Positions 31,649 through 43,935 of a stretch of DNA of 64,000 bases are shown in pieces; the first letter of the stretch is position 1; every line of letters begins with the position of its first letter. Source of the stretch: Lepidurus packardi. Taxonomy: Eukaryota > Arthropoda > Branchiopoda > Notostraca > Triopsidae. Made by a program: the position numbers and the translations under genes. The DNA is taken from NCBI GenBank assembly GCA_023053545.1, contig JAKZAN010000002.1, forward strand, positions 3,394,375 through 3,458,374, in the 5' to 3' direction. A model generated the notes under the pieces. It was not told the origin of the DNA. It saw only the letters and a program-made list of their open reading frames with translations, and did not search any database.

Positions 31649-33781
31649 TATCGCCGGTTCATTGAAAATTTCGCGTCTAAATCAAGTCCCCTTACGCTGC
31701 TCCTTAAAAAGTCCAGTGTTTGGTGTTGGTCCAAAAACCAAGAGGCCGCGTTTCGAGAGTTACAAGATGCGCTAACTTGTTCTCCTGTCCTCGCACATTT
31801 CCAGGATGGCTTACCTACAGAAATACACACAGATGCCAGTGGCTCTGGACTTGGGGCAGTTCTAGTCCAGAAGCAAGGAGATGAAGAAGTCACGGTTGCT
31901 TTTGCTAGTCGACGTCTGACCTCCACCGAAGAGGTATATCATAGTAACGAACTTGAATGTCTGGCTATTGTATGGGCGGTAGAGAAATTCCGGAGCTATG
32001 TATACGGTAGACCATTCACCATCGCTACGGACAATTCAGCTGTCGCCTGGCTCTATTCAAAACAGACAATGCACGCTAAATTCGGTCGCTGGGTAATGGC
32101 ACTACAAGCATACGACATAACGTTCAAACACCGTGCGGGTAAGACTAACGTTGTGGCTGATGCACTATCCCGAGCGGCAGCAGGGAGCCCCGAGGAAACG
32201 ACTCCCCCGAACGAAATGGCAGTTTGTGCGATTGGTCCCAAAGTCACGAAGCGGGATTTGATTTCGTCTCAAAGAGCAGACCCGAAGCTAGCCCCGATCT
32301 TAGCGATTATGGATCAGGTCATGGAAGATTCCGGTGACCGCGGGGAAATCACCAGTGTATCACGGCGCGAACGGCGTCGCATTTCTGCGGAATTTGTGCT
32401 ACGAGATGGTCTCCTGTATAAAAAGGGTTACCCCGGAAGTAGGAGATTCCTGTTAGCCGTGCCAATGGACCATCGACGAGATATCATGGAAAATTGCCAC
32501 GCGGGCTCATGTGGAGGTCACTTAGGCGTGTCGAAGACTACGGCGCGCATTAGGCAGCGGTATTGGTGGCCTCGAATGAGAAAACATGTTATAAGATTCG
32601 TAGCCGGCTGCGTGCATTGCCAGTTCAAGAAGCAACCACCTGGGGAACTATCCGGGACTCTTCAACCAATCCCTATACCCTTCGACCCATTTCACACCGT
32701 GGGTATTGACCACGTTGGCCCTCTTCCCGAAACTCGCCGCGGGAATCGACATTTGCTAGTTTGTATAGATTATACCACGAAATGGGTGGAAGCTGCAGCT
32801 GTTCCGGACACGTCGTCGCGTATTATTAGTGACTTTCTCCTCAATACACTTATTACCCGTCATGGCACGCCTAGCAAGCTCATAAGTGACCGAGGATCGG
32901 GCTTCACGTCCGAGGAGCTTGAAAAGGCCTTGGAGCAGTTGCAGATTCGACACGCGATGGCGGCAGCATATCATCCCCAATCCAATGGGCTGTGCGAAAG
33001 GGTAAATCGTACTCTCACGGAAGTGCTGATTGGATTCCTCCCCGAACAAGTAGAATGGGACTTGGTGGTGCAAAGAGCTGTCTTCGCCATTAACTCTGCT
33101 GTACAAGAGAGTACCGGTAAATCCCCTTTTCAGTTGGTGTATGGACGTGAACCTCGTTTTCCTGAAGAAACGATGTACCCATGGCCAGAAGAAGCGGGTG
33201 AAAGTTATGAAGAATTCTTGGACCGAGTGGAGGCTACGCGCAGGGAGGCGTTCGGGCGGGTCCAGGAGCAACAGCTCAAACAGAAGAGGACTTATGACAA
33301 GAGACGTTCTGGAGAAGGAGATTTCTCTGAAGGCGATATTGTGTTGGTCCGAAGGAACGTCCGTATCCGAGGACGATGTCCAAAGCTCGGTCCGAAGTAT
33401 GTGGGACCGTACCGAGTAACGAAGAGGCTGACTCCAGTGACTTACCGCGTATCAGACTTACCAGGGTGTGAAACTCGGCGGACGTTACGAATTTTTCCTG
33501 TACACGTATCCCAAATGAAGTTGTTCCGCATGGGCTATGAGTCGAGTGACGACGAAGAGGACGAAGAACCTGCGGAAGTCAGGACGGACGCGCCGCGAGT
33601 CGAGAGCCCACCTACTTCCGAGGAGCAGGCAGAGGCCGTGGTTGAAGAGAGTGAGCACGACGTCCCAGAGCAGGAAACGAACGTCGAAGATGGGCGTCCG
33701 GCTCGACAGTACCGGCGCCCGAAAAGATTTGATGACTTTATTAGCTTGCGATGTATATTTTATTTCACATTATTGTTGTAG
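31649..33781 (+). pseudogene. pol: Pol of element A, 3' part (RNase H and integrase)
   Basis: Continuation of 18361-20112 after the element C insertion. It has the RNase H (EIHTDASGSGLGAVLVQKQ, SNELECLAIVWAVEKF, NVVADALSRA), the integrase HHCC (NCHAGSCGGHLGVSKTTARI, FVAGCVHCQFKK), the integrase core (GIDHVGPLPETRRGNR, ISDRGSGFTSEEL, YHPQSNGLCERVNRTL) and a GPY-type C-terminal region (RCPKLGPKYVGPYRVTKR) with an acidic tail. Open to TAG at 33779-33781, with no stop where element B has one. Confidence 0.9.
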
Positions 33782-33833
33782 TGATATTCTTTGTGGTGGG
33801 TTATAAGTAATTGTGTTAAAGGTTTTCATTGTC

Positions 33834-33846
33834 AGGAAAGGCCGAA
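33834..33846 (+). promoter_or_regulatory. Polypurine tract of element A
   Basis: AGGAAAGGCCGAA directly precedes the 3' LTR. It is imperfect (CC inside), but it is the only purine-rich run in the right place. Confidence 0.6.
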
Positions 33847-34202
33847 TGTGGCGTTCCGTACCCGTGGTGGACCTTGCTGCTCCCCAGGCTCCTTGGCTGC
33901 TTTCTTCGAAGCGTCGTCCTTGGGGACTCGAAGGGGTATAGCAAGGTGATTGCGGAGAGGGCGACAAACCGAGGCTATCGAAGGGGATAAAACACGTTGG
34001 CCTTGCTTAATTTGCACGTTTTGGGAGTGGGTGGCGGATTCTTGGCGAAGGGCAAGGGTCAATGAAGGACCAACGTTTGAAGAAGGATGTTCGCTGGAAA
34101 AAGACCGCCAAGTGATATAAAAAGGGGAAGGAATGTACAAGAGGAGAGTTCGGTTTGGGAACGGGAAGGCAATACAGCACTTGAAAAAAGCGAACCGTGA
34201 CA
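33847..34202 (+). repeat. 3' LTR of element A
   Basis: 356 bp; three differences by eye from the 5' LTR. Followed by the GTAT target duplication. Confidence 0.95.
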
Positions 34203-34340
34203 GTATTAAAGTCTTACGGTAAAAGTCTTTCATAGTTGTAAAGTAGTAAAGAATAGTTGTAAAGTATCAATGTAATGGATAACTCGTATATAGACATAAA
34301 TAGTCATAACAACACATATAGACATTAATATACATGGTTA

Positions 34341-34378
34341 TTTTATAGTATATGGGGTTAAACCTGTATACTATAAAA
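34341..34378. repeat. Perfect 12-bp hairpin
   Basis: TTTTATAGTATA and TATACTATAAAA flank a 14-base loop. No coding context; may be part of a decayed small element. Confidence 0.65.
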
Positions 34379-34630
34379 CACCTATGTATGGGTTGAAAAA
34401 TAGACTGCCTCCTCGTGGTGCAACCTGGGTAACGCGAAATAGTCTATAATGTGTATACGTGTTGTGCTTTGACCTAGTTAATTCATCTTTTATTTTAAGC
34501 TCACATAGTTTAAAGCAATAGATTTAAATTACGCGCTTTGTAAACCGTCGTGACCTTTTTTGAACTGCACTGGGAGGTTTGCGAATGTACCCTTTCATTT
34601 TCTGGCCTTTTACCTGAATATTACTCGGGG

Positions 34631-34715
34631 GACCGAGAAGGTCGTCAGAAAACCTTAACATTGGAAGATAGCCCTGTTAGCATACTGTGAAACCTCTATA
34701 CTGTGGCTGTGACTG
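34631..34715 (+). repeat. Inverted repeat arm, right of element A
   Basis: Contains GACCGAGAAG, AACATTGGAAGATA, CATACTGTGAAACCTCTATA and CTGTGG, matching the minus strand of 16515-16606 in order. Confidence 0.65.
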
Positions 34716-35740
34716 TAACTATTAGCTTGTGGTTACAGTAGGGTTTGGCTGCCAGTATTGCTAAGACTAGTCGGGGCTATAGGCATCAGTGTGCTGGAAC
34801 TTCCAGGAAAGCTCCGTTCCGCTCTTCCGGGCGGAACGGGAACGGAGCGGCATCGCACCGAAAGTGACAATGAACTCTTTCGGGGAATTTACCATTTGCC
34901 AAATTTATCCGTGTGCTAATTCCACTCCTTACACTTGCTTTTAGCGGAAACTTTTTGGACAAGTTGGCGAGTCTTCTTGCTTAGGACTAAATACTTAATT
35001 GTGACACCACAATGCAAAATCATTGATAGTTGACTTGATGTACGAGTATATAAATATATACGTACTCTGAAATGTACGATTTTTCCGAGCTATGCATTTT
35101 TCGGCGCAGTCAACTTTTCCTAGAGGCTGTCGTTGATTTCTCATCCCTTTATGAAACCAGTAGAAATATTGCACTTTTGAGTTCTTTTTGACACTATTAC
35201 AAACATTAGACCACGCCTGTGTATAATATAATACAATATACAATATAATACATTATGTATAATTTAATACATTAGACCACGCCTATAATATAATGTAGTC
35301 TTCGATATAATATATAGAAGATTTAACGTTAAACCGAAAAAGTATTTGGAATTTAAACGCAATGTTAAACCAAATGTCTGTATTATGCGACCGATATTTG
35401 CTACCCTTAGGGAGCGGGATGGATGGAACATGCATAAAAAACATCAACAAGTGCATTGGTAAAATATTAACAAGAATAAAAAACGAAGTAAAAAAATGCA
35501 TTCCAAGGTGTCAAGAAAGAGGCAAAAAGGAAATATGACAAGACAAAAAGTTTCAACTTGGCATTATATATATGGACTATCAAGTAAAGTTTTTTAATTA
35601 CTAAAAGTCATCACCAGGAATTTCTTTTCACATTCTTTAAACCCTTCTTTTTTTTGCACCGTTTACTTTATCACCGGGTAATTGCATTTCACCCTTTTTC
35701 AATTTGGTTAATAAGACAAGTTTACCGAATTTGTGTGTTT

Positions 35741-38700
35741 TTAAACCACCACAGGTTTCTTAGCTCGAGTTTCCTTTCCTTGCAAACGTTGTGCTGGACA
35801 GCAGAAGTTGCAAAAGCGGTTCCAAACTCCCCCCAATTCCGTTTTTTCTCGCACATTACTATCGTTTAACATTCGCTTTAGACGTTTTCCAATGGGCAGT
35901 AGCATTAAGATGACACCAGAGAATACTATAAAAGCCCCTGAGATGTAAAACGAGAGATCATACTCGCCAGTCAGATCAGTAATCCAGCCTAAAACAGTGC
36001 AAAAAATAAAGAAAAACTGCTTTTAGTTTCAATGGAAAGTAAAAGATATAGAAAAGTAGTTTACCAGCCAGGGGAGGGCCGATGAGATTGGCTACGCCTT
36101 GGAACAACAAAAGCAATCCGTACGCGTTCGTAAAGCGCTCCAAAGAAATAAGATCCACCAAAATGATGGAAGCCAAACTATAATTGGCACCTATGGAAAG
36201 GCCAAACATTCCTGCAGCGGTTGCTACGGCCCAATAACTCTGCGTTAAGGGCACTACTGCTGTCGCTAACCCACATATCAGCATCGCAAAAGCATAAATA
36301 GCTGTGGCGTTAGCCCAAGAACGATCTCCCAAGAATCCAAGTACCACCTACAACAACAAAACCGAACAGAATTAGCCCTACAACTCTCCAAAGACTGAAA
36401 TTTTGATTTAAACAAACGCACCACTCCTAAGGTGTTGAGAATTCCTACAATGGAGAGCAAAAACGAAGCGTCTTCTTCCGCATATCCATGCGCAATGGCT
36501 CGGTCTGTCAAGTAAATGTACGGTACGTCATACCAAGTGTACAGTAGTAAGTTAGAAATGGCAAAAAGTGCGAAACGGATGTCGGCCAAGTGTGAAAAGT
36601 CGAAGATTTCCCAGAAAATTTCCACCAAATCCCCCCAGTAGCCTCCGCAAAAGCCTTCCTTCTCTTGCGCGATCGTAGTCATCGAATTGCGATAGATATC
36701 TGGACACGAAGATACCCTTAAACGATACCTTGGCAAATTTAACATGGCTCCACGATGGGTCAAGCAACGCCTATTGTTAAAACCCCCAAAATTAAGATAA
36801 CTTCCAATTTTGGTTTCAAAAAGTCTCCAAAGTTTTACCTATTAACTTTCATGTTTTTCAAGTACGCAGTTGTTAACCTACGTTGGGAGAGATGCGTACG
36901 GTGCGTATTCTCAGCGGGCTGATCCTGAGTTATGGTTAAAACATCTGTATGTGACGTGGTTCTCCCTATTTCGCCTTCTTGTAGGACTAGCAAAGCTGGA
37001 TAGTTCCGGATGATGATATCGTAGAGTGGTGGATTAGCCCAGAGTGTGTACCAGACTTCATCAGGTACTTTTTCGCCGTTTCGGACGAAGGTGGGGAGAT
37101 GGATCAAAGAATTGCATAGTCGGGTTGCAATATCATCCATGGAATGGTCCAATTCCTCATCGGTGTGAGGACAGGCCAAGAATTTCTCCCATTCCTCTTC
37201 GTCGGGCAAGATAGGCGGTGATGTTGTACTGGTGGTTTTCCCCAGCATAAGGGACTGAGCTTCACATTGTGCGCATTCCGAGTCCGGACGACTCCGGTTA
37301 TTCTTGGCGCGTAAATTTGCAGCAGTTTTAGCTTTGTTCTCCATTTTCAGATCACGCATCAGCGCTCCACAAACCGTAATTTGCAGGAAAAAGCCTGCTA
37401 TCAACAAAGTAGTCCCACGCCAGCCATATTCAACTACAAAAATAGATAAAAATGTTCCATGACCGTCAGTTCGAAAACAAGCAATTCTGTAAGGCTAGAT
37501 TAAACCGTACTAAAAAGTACAAACATGTATAACACAAGTATACATAAAATAATATGTATCACGCAAACACAAGCAATAAAATCAAAACATAGAGCTTATC
37601 TAGTTATACAATTTTTAATGGAATTTACGGGCACATTTCAACATACCTATTATATATACCTATTTTCAACATACCTATTATAAATTACCAATAATAAACT
37701 AAATTTTCATAAATTACAACTAGTGATAAATGACTATCGTTAGTTTAAATATAGGCAATATTTACCAATAAGGTACTGTGTCAAAGGCGCAAAAATGAAC
37801 GTGCCAATCCCACTTCCACACACGGCCAATCCCGTGGCTAAAGAGCGTCGTTTTTCAAAGTAATAGGCCACGATTACAATAGCTGCCACATAGCACAAAG
37901 ACAAGCCAAATCCGGAAACGATACCGAAAGTGAAAAACAGCACTTCCAAGGAACCTAATGAAAAACAAATTGCAATTAAATAACAAATCCTACAGTTTTC
38001 TATCCATAAGTTTAGTCATACTTGTGAAAGAGCTCGCGACGAATCCTAGAGCAGCTAGTAAAGAGCCGACGATGGTCACACAACGGCATCCGTATCTGTC
38101 AGTCAGCGAAGAAGCCAAAGGACCTGATAAAAGAGGCATGGCCATGAAAAGTCCTCCAATCCAAGCCGTTTTGCTCCTGCTTTGTCCAAAATACTGCAGG
38201 AATTCCACATAGATGACTCCAAAAGAGAACGTTGCCCCATCGGCTATTAAATTAACCACAAAACTCGCCGCAACAATCACCCATCCATATCCTCCATCTG
38301 GTGGTACCATCGCATTGTCGTCTTCTTCATCGTCCTCGTCTTCACCATCTTCAGGAACGTCGCTTCCGTTCTCACTATGGTATGTGCCGGTACTTAGGCT
38401 GGTACCTGAGCTGGTGGATTGGGTACGACGGTGTTGTTGTCCCAAATTATCATCTTCGTCTTCCAACAGCAGAGTTTCGGTTTCTGGGGCTTGGAAATGT
38501 ACAATTTTCAAGCTATTGGCGGACTGACGTGAGGGCGTGGCATGCTCGGAGCTAGGCGGGGCTAAAAGCTTCTTACTGACGATTTGAGGGAACTTTCTAG
38601 GTAAAGGATTGCTAGTAGTTTCGACTACAGTGGTCGCGAGAGGATTTTGGATCACGCGGTAGCTTTGAGAAGCGTGGAGAGGGGTTAGGGGCATGTCTAA

Positions 38701-38829
38701 GGGGTGTTCCGAAGCTTGCTTGGCTTCCGTGACGCTACAATGGCTCTGACACCGGCGATGGAGATCCGTTTCCGAAATGCAAGTCCGTTGCTGGAACGGC
38801 GTTGACGCGGATTTTGATAAAACCTCCAT
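35741..38829 (-). CDS. SLC16-family monocarboxylate transporter
   Basis: Proton-linked monocarboxylate-type transporter of the major facilitator superfamily, predicted in the plasma membrane. Six exons on the minus strand: 38022-38829, 37766-37954, 36839-37433, 36422-36770, 36065-36347 and 35741-35988. They total 2472 nt, 823 aa. A long hydrophilic N-terminus (about 175 aa) ends in an acidic run. The family signature PPDGGYGWVIVAASFVVN begins the first membrane helix. FATGLAVCGSGIGTFIFAPL-like sequence in exon 2 (LATGLAVCGSGIG) and a D-R motif in exon 5 (VLGFLGDR) fit SLC16. Exon 3 carries the long cytosolic loop between helices 6 and 7. The exon 4 donor GTGCGT is weak but keeps the expected NTLGVVVLG spacing. 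Which member and which substrate cannot be told. Confidence 0.88.
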
Positions 38830-38986
38830 TTTCAAAGAATTTCTGGAGTATCCTTTGTTTTATGTTACAAATTAGACCAAGATTTGTGCATAAGGTGAGA
38901 GGAAGCTGGAGAAAATGGCAGTTTGTATCGATTTGCTTGCGAAAAACAAAACGGGGCAGTGGTATGACATGAATTTGAAGTAAATT

Positions 38987-39373
38987 TTACTGATTAGCTT
39001 GATTGGCCGATAATAAAATTTCGTTAGTGAGTAAATCGACCGGGTTGGAGGGGCAGAAATACTGGTAAAGTTCATCCAGGATTGAAATACTAGGCCAGGC
39101 TGAAGTTGACTCGGATGAATGCTTAAAATCCCCAAACTCTTCACTATTCTGACTAGGGTTTGAAACCAGGTCGTAAGTTTGCTTAGTCATACAAATTTGA
39201 AGAACCTGCTGCGGGTCTAAACGTGGGGTGACGAAGGAATAACGCCAAGACAGGACAATACTGGAGAACGAAGGCGCAGCAAATCTTGTCAAATTCACGG
39301 GGGAGAACAGCCTGACTGCCCAACGGCCTGCCATGCGTCGCATAGACCAACTAGAAGGAAAACGGTAGACCAT
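38987..39373 (-). CDS. Hypothetical protein, 128 aa, possible mitochondrial presequence
   Basis: Open frame from ATG at 39371-39373 to TAA, lying just upstream of the transporter on the same strand. The first 45 residues are rich in Arg and Ser with few acids (SSWSMRRMAGRWAVRLFSPV), like a mitochondrial targeting sequence. The rest (LDPQQVLQICMTKQTYDLVS and LDELYQYFCPSNP) matches no family that I recognise. It may be a single-exon gene, an exon of a larger one, or chance. Confidence 0.25.
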   Translation of the reverse strand: MVYRFPSSWSMRRMAGRWAVRLFSPVNLTRFAAPSFSSIVLSWRYSFVTPRLDPQQVLQICMTKQTYDLVSNPSQNSEEFGDFKHSSESTSAWPSISILDELYQYFCPSNPVDLLTNEILLSANQANQ

Positions 39374-42300
39374 TTTTAGTTCTATTCCATTGTATCTAAC
39401 ACAATAAAAAACGGCATAAGAAGTAATATCGCTCGTAAACAACACTTTTTGTATTGTTTTCCAGCTCCAACAGGTTTGATTCAAAGTACGCCAGATCCTA
39501 AAGATGTCTTCAAGTAATTCGATAAATTAACGCAGACTTTTAAAAATTTGTATAACATTTTGTCGCTAGTTTCACTTAGACGCGAAATACTAAAAAAGGT
39601 GATATCATTTATAAACAGTAGATTCCAACATTTTCCCGCTCTAAATAGCTTGATGTGAACTAAGGCCGTCTTTCTTATCAAGTCGCCAAACTAGCAACCA
39701 TAAAAAAATATGCACGCTAAAGAAATATTTAACGCTTCTTATCGATATTTATGGTATTTCGCGCGATTTACAAAACTGTACAGTAGTACCCCGAAGTTAC
39801 GCGATTGGTGGGACCGACGGAAACCGCGTACGTCGGGGTACACTGAAGCTAGCGGGCGGCAGGGTTGCCAGTCAAGATCAAGAACCACGTAACTCCGAGT
39901 TGGCGTAAGTCGGGGTATTACCTTAGTATATAGCTCTGCTAGTTGCTACAAAACACTTGCTAAAAATTGAAATTGGGACTTGGAGGCGTGGCCTATGAAA
40001 AATAACGGCTCCGGATCAGCCGCAATTTTTTGCAAGCTCAGCAACGTGAAGACGATGAAAAACATCTCGTATCAGGTCGTCAGCAATCTGTTCTGCCAGG
40101 TGAACACCGGCCTTGGCCATAAACTACTAATACTACAATGGCTAGCTGCCAGGTCAATAAAAGCCCAGGGTACAAGGATAGGAGTTTTGCCAGAGAATCT
40201 GGCCACAAAAACTGTAACGAGTCATGGGGTAACAGCACTGGCCAAAACCACAAACATACTGCTCCATCACCCTCCCCAACAAAAAGAAAACAAGAAACAT
40301 CCCAAAAACGCAGCTGCTAAAGAACAACTATTTTCGTTGTCCCGATGCTAATCATTGCATAGGTGTTCGACCCCTAACTTTTAACCTTGTAAAAACATCA
40401 GTCAATCTAGCTTACGAAACCCAATCTGGAAATGACAACCTAAATACCCGCCTTTATATCTCAAAGACTCCCAACTTCCCAGCACTCAAAAACTGCACAT
40501 ACTCACTCAAACAAATCCAATAAATATCACAATCTGAAAACCTCCATACTTAAGCTGTCAAGGACAACCAAAAGTGATCAGAGTTCAACACATTCTTCTG
40601 GCACTGAAAACAAAATGGAAAAAAATAGTCGCCCAGATAAGAGATCTGGGTTTCTGAACAATTCTAAAAAACGTACATTAAGGATGCTGACGAAGCTTTC
40701 GACTTGCGTAATCCAGGATCTATGGCTCAAACGCGATTAAAATGTCGAAACGTAAAAATCCCAAATCCGACTCCAAGTTCACTTCCACCACGTGTGCACC
40801 ACCTCGCAATTAACGACAAAAAACTGAAAGGATTTCCTCATAACCCTCTCCAAAACGTGACTTGTTTGACCTCAATTAAGTCTTCCAAGTAAGAAAGACG
40901 AAAAAATCCGAGAAGTTTTCAAAGAACTAACGATATTAGTTTTACACCGCAAGTTGGCAACGATTCTGCTGATTCGGCGACAGAAAAGAAGGCGAGCCAG
41001 GAATAAAAGAAATTGATCGATGCTTTCTAGGATATGATCCACGATATGTTCAGACAAAGAGAAAGAAATTTGTTCAGACATACACGACAAAAAGAAGGAA
41101 ATGATTTTAAAAAATGTCGCTGGGAAAACAGACGTCCGGTTGAAGGCACACGAGCAATTAGACTACTACCTGCCTTATCTTAGGTTGTCCAACAGCACCC
41201 CATGTCTGAAGAAACTGTACTATAAGGGCGCTAAAGAGCGATAGCGATGACCTCTGCAATGCAGCTTTTATTTTAAAATCGACGGCAATCGACCCACAGT
41301 GAGACAGGTAGAATATAGCGTAAAGTTTTCTGATTGAGCCATGTTTGAGTTTTTATTGTGGAAGTAAAAGCTGATAGTTTTGAGAGTTAAACGTGTTTTT
41401 TGCTTTTTTAGCCAACAAGAAGTAAGAGTTTGTAAGACTGGAAATCAATAATGAAGTTCATAAGGGCGATACGGAAAACGGAAGAAAATTAAAAATGCGA
41501 GGGTTTAGCTGACTGAGGATGTTCAGGGGCTAGACAACGTGAGAAAGAATGTAAATACTTACATTAACAGCCACATGAATGGTGTGACGAAATGAAACGA
41601 AGTCCGGATAATACTGGAGTTTTGCTAGGAACTGCGGTGGATCATTGCAAGACGTTTGAAGGATAATGAGACAACACCCTTGGGTATTCCAAAATATGTG
41701 TCTAAAGGCATGAAAAGAAATATTCGTGATCATTACGCTTTGAATGAGCTGTTTCAAGGGTTTCCGCAAAAGATAGATTAAACAAAGCTGCAAGTGCATG
41801 CCTGCATAGTCAAGGTCAACTTTAAGCTAAGGTAGCGATTTATTAGCAAATGTACCACTACCGGGTAAAGGAAGAACTTGATAGCAGTGAATTGCGGCTG
41901 GCAAGTTTTCTGAATAACGGTAATAAACGTAATGTCTTAAATAGGTTGTGTGGCTCTAATTTCTTCAAATTTTTCAATGTACAGAAAGACAAAGTTTCAC
42001 AAAACAATAGACTAAGAATGACACAAGCAAAGCGCTTTTCATACTTATCACTAGGTGGTAATCTAAGAGCCGGTCTAATGATTAAATAACGAACTGTGAA
42101 TCAAAAGCAAAGTGGGCAGTTCACTTTCAAACTTTATATTCGAACGCGGGGCATTAGAAAGATTGAACTTTTGAACAGCTTTCAACGAATTGAAGCCATG
42201 CTATTTGTCATTCCTAAGGAAACTGCAGAATATTTTATGGCATTTTTGACTTAAAGATACATTATTTCTTCCAGCCTTTTTGCTAGTATACTCGAGTTAC

Positions 42301-42827
42301 CCTAATTTGTAAAAATCTGTTGCATGTTAGATGCTCATGTCAAAATCTAATTTATAACCTCCAAAAAACACAGCTAAAATTATATAATTTGAGCGTGTTT
42401 GACCTTGAAACCAGCCCCGCTTAGAAACTCACAAAAAGCAGCCAAAAATACAACTTTGGCTTGAGTCACTTTAGACCCTCTTACCAAAGTCTAATTGCGA
42501 CCCAAGTAAGGGTTGAAATTGCACAACGATTTAGGCACGTTTGACCTTAGACCACTTGCAACCACGTTTAGAAAGATCGGATACCTAGAAACTCCTAAAA
42601 AAACAGCCATGCACAAAACCCTGCGAAAACGGACAACTGTGGCTCAGGAATGTTTCGTGGGACCGCGCAAAAAGGCCGATTGCTTTGTGCAGTAGGTGGC
42701 GTTTTGTTATTGCGCTTTCCTACGTAAAGTTTCGTTTTCTACAGGGATTTCTGCTAAACAAATAATCAAAAGATAACTTAGTTTCTTCGGACATTGTTCG
42801 ACATAAATAGCTATAGGTAACACCAGT
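39374..42827. other. Intergenic region with a MITE and decayed sequence
   Basis: No gene is supported. A 143-bp MITE is listed separately. Between about 40000 and 41200 several plus-strand frames look coding-like in patches (for example SGHKNCNESWG near 40200 and PPRVHHLAINDKKLKGFPHN near 40780), with many stops. This could be an old LINE ORF1-like relic, but that is not secure. 41200-42827 shows nothing. Confidence 0.45.
39781..39923. mobile_element. 143-bp MITE with pogo/Tigger-like ends
   Basis: Left end CAGTAGTACCCCGAAGTTACGC and right end (minus strand) AGGTAATACCCCGACTTACGC are imperfect inverted repeats, flanked by TA on each side (39779-39780 and 39924-39925). A TA target and ACCCCG..TTACGC ends fit a Tc1/pogo-type non-autonomous element. 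No coding capacity. Confidence 0.7.
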
Positions 42828-43935
42828 ATGACTAGTGTGACAGACAAAGATCTAAAGGATCAAGGCAATCGCTTGTTTATGACCCGGCGCTATGACGAAG
42901 CTATAGGCTTATATTCCAAGGCGATTGTAAGCTCCGAAATTATAATATTATTATTTGCTTAAAAACTTGTTTCTTGTTATAATTAAATAGGCAAAAAATA
43001 ATACCGTGCCCCAGTACTATTCCAACAGAGCATTATGTCATCTGAAACTCAAACACTGGTCAGAAGCTCGCAAAGATTGTTGCCAAGCATTAGATCTCGA
43101 CCCTAATCTTGTTAAAGGCCATTTTTTCCTTGGCCAAGCTTTACTGGAGCTGGATTTGTACGACGAAGCTATCAAACATCTACAGAGGGGTATTTTTGCG
43201 CAAAAATTCCCTCCTTGAATCAGCTTCTTTCTATCCTCAGCCCATGATTTGGCTCGTGATCAGAAATTGAATTTCGGTGACGACATTACGTCGCAGTTAC
43301 GCTTGGCTCGCAAACGCAGATTCACGGTCCAAGAAGAGAAGCGTATTGCGCAGGAAATTGAGCTGCAAGTAATTTCCCTCCTTAATCTATGCAATCAAAC
43401 TGGGATATATTTGCGTAGGTGTACCTAAATCGTCTCATTCAAGAGGATCGTGACCGACAAATTGAACACGTGAGAGAAGGCAAAGATTATAGCGAAGTTC
43501 AGGATCAGATTGCTGATTTGGAGCGTAAAAGCGTAATTAGTACTTATTGAGAAGGGTACGTTTAGTAAAAAGGATAATTTTAGGACAATTGTATGGCCGA
43601 ATTAAACTCACTTTTCGCGAAAGTGGATGAAAGGAGGCAGAAAAGGGACATTCCGGATCATTTATGTGGCAAGATCAGTTTTGAGCTGCTCAAAGACCCT
43701 GTTATTACGCCTAGCGGGATAACTTACGACAGAAAGGACATCGAGGAGCATCTCGAGGTATGTTGGAGCAGAGGTATTTGTTTTCGGACGGTTATGATTT
43801 TTTTTATAGCGTGTTGGGCACTTTGATCCCATCACTCGTGTGAAATTAACCCAGGACCTGCTAATACCGAACTTCTCAATGAAAGAAGTATTGGACGCTT
43901 ATTTGGCGGAGAATGAATGGGCATTGTACTACTGA
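42828..43935 (+). CDS. STUB1: E3 ubiquitin ligase CHIP
   Basis: Co-chaperone E3 ligase: the TPR domain binds the C-terminal EEVD of Hsp70/Hsp90 and the U-box recruits E2 enzymes to ubiquitinate clients, in the cytosol. Six exons: 42828-42926, 42991-43189, 43241-43368, 43419-43532, 43584-43757 and 43810-43935. They total 840 nt, 279 aa (typical CHIP is about 290-300). Three TPR units span residues about 5-110 ([54 protein letters not shown]). A charged helical hairpin follows ([18 protein letters not shown]). The U-box covers the last 70 residues: [43 protein letters not shown], ending ENEWALYY. All splice sites are GT-AG. Confidence 0.95.

Larger units (their letters stand above)
16841..34202 (+). 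mobile_element. Gypsy-type LTR retrotransposon A, split by nested element C
   Basis: Outermost of three nested elements. The LTRs are 356 bp each with TG...CA ends and about three differences. The target duplication is GTAT at 16837-16840 and 34203-34206. Order: LTR, primer-binding site, gag, pol (protease, reverse transcriptase, RNase H, integrase), purine-rich tract, LTR. That is the Gypsy (Metaviridae-like) order. No envelope-like frame was seen. The polymerase gene is cut between the reverse transcriptase and RNase H parts by element C, so this copy cannot make a full polyprotein. Nearly identical LTRs indicate a young insertion. Confidence 0.95.
34207..35740. other. Intergenic region right of element A
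   Basis: No gene is supported. It contains a hairpin (34341-34378), the right arm of an inverted repeat (34631-34715), a 9-bp hairpin CCGTTCCGC/GCGGAACGG near 34808-34835, and an AT-rich stretch with ACATTAGACCACGCCT-type direct repeats near 35203 and 35268. Confidence 0.5.

Noticed and set aside
16841-34202. An endogenous retrovirus with envelope
   Set aside because: None of elements A, B or C has an envelope-like frame between pol and the 3' LTR; all fit plain Gypsy retrotransposons.
40138-41200. LINE ORF1-like protein relic
   Set aside because: Only short suggestive patches with many stops; no zinc knuckles or endonuclease/reverse transcriptase motifs could be confirmed.
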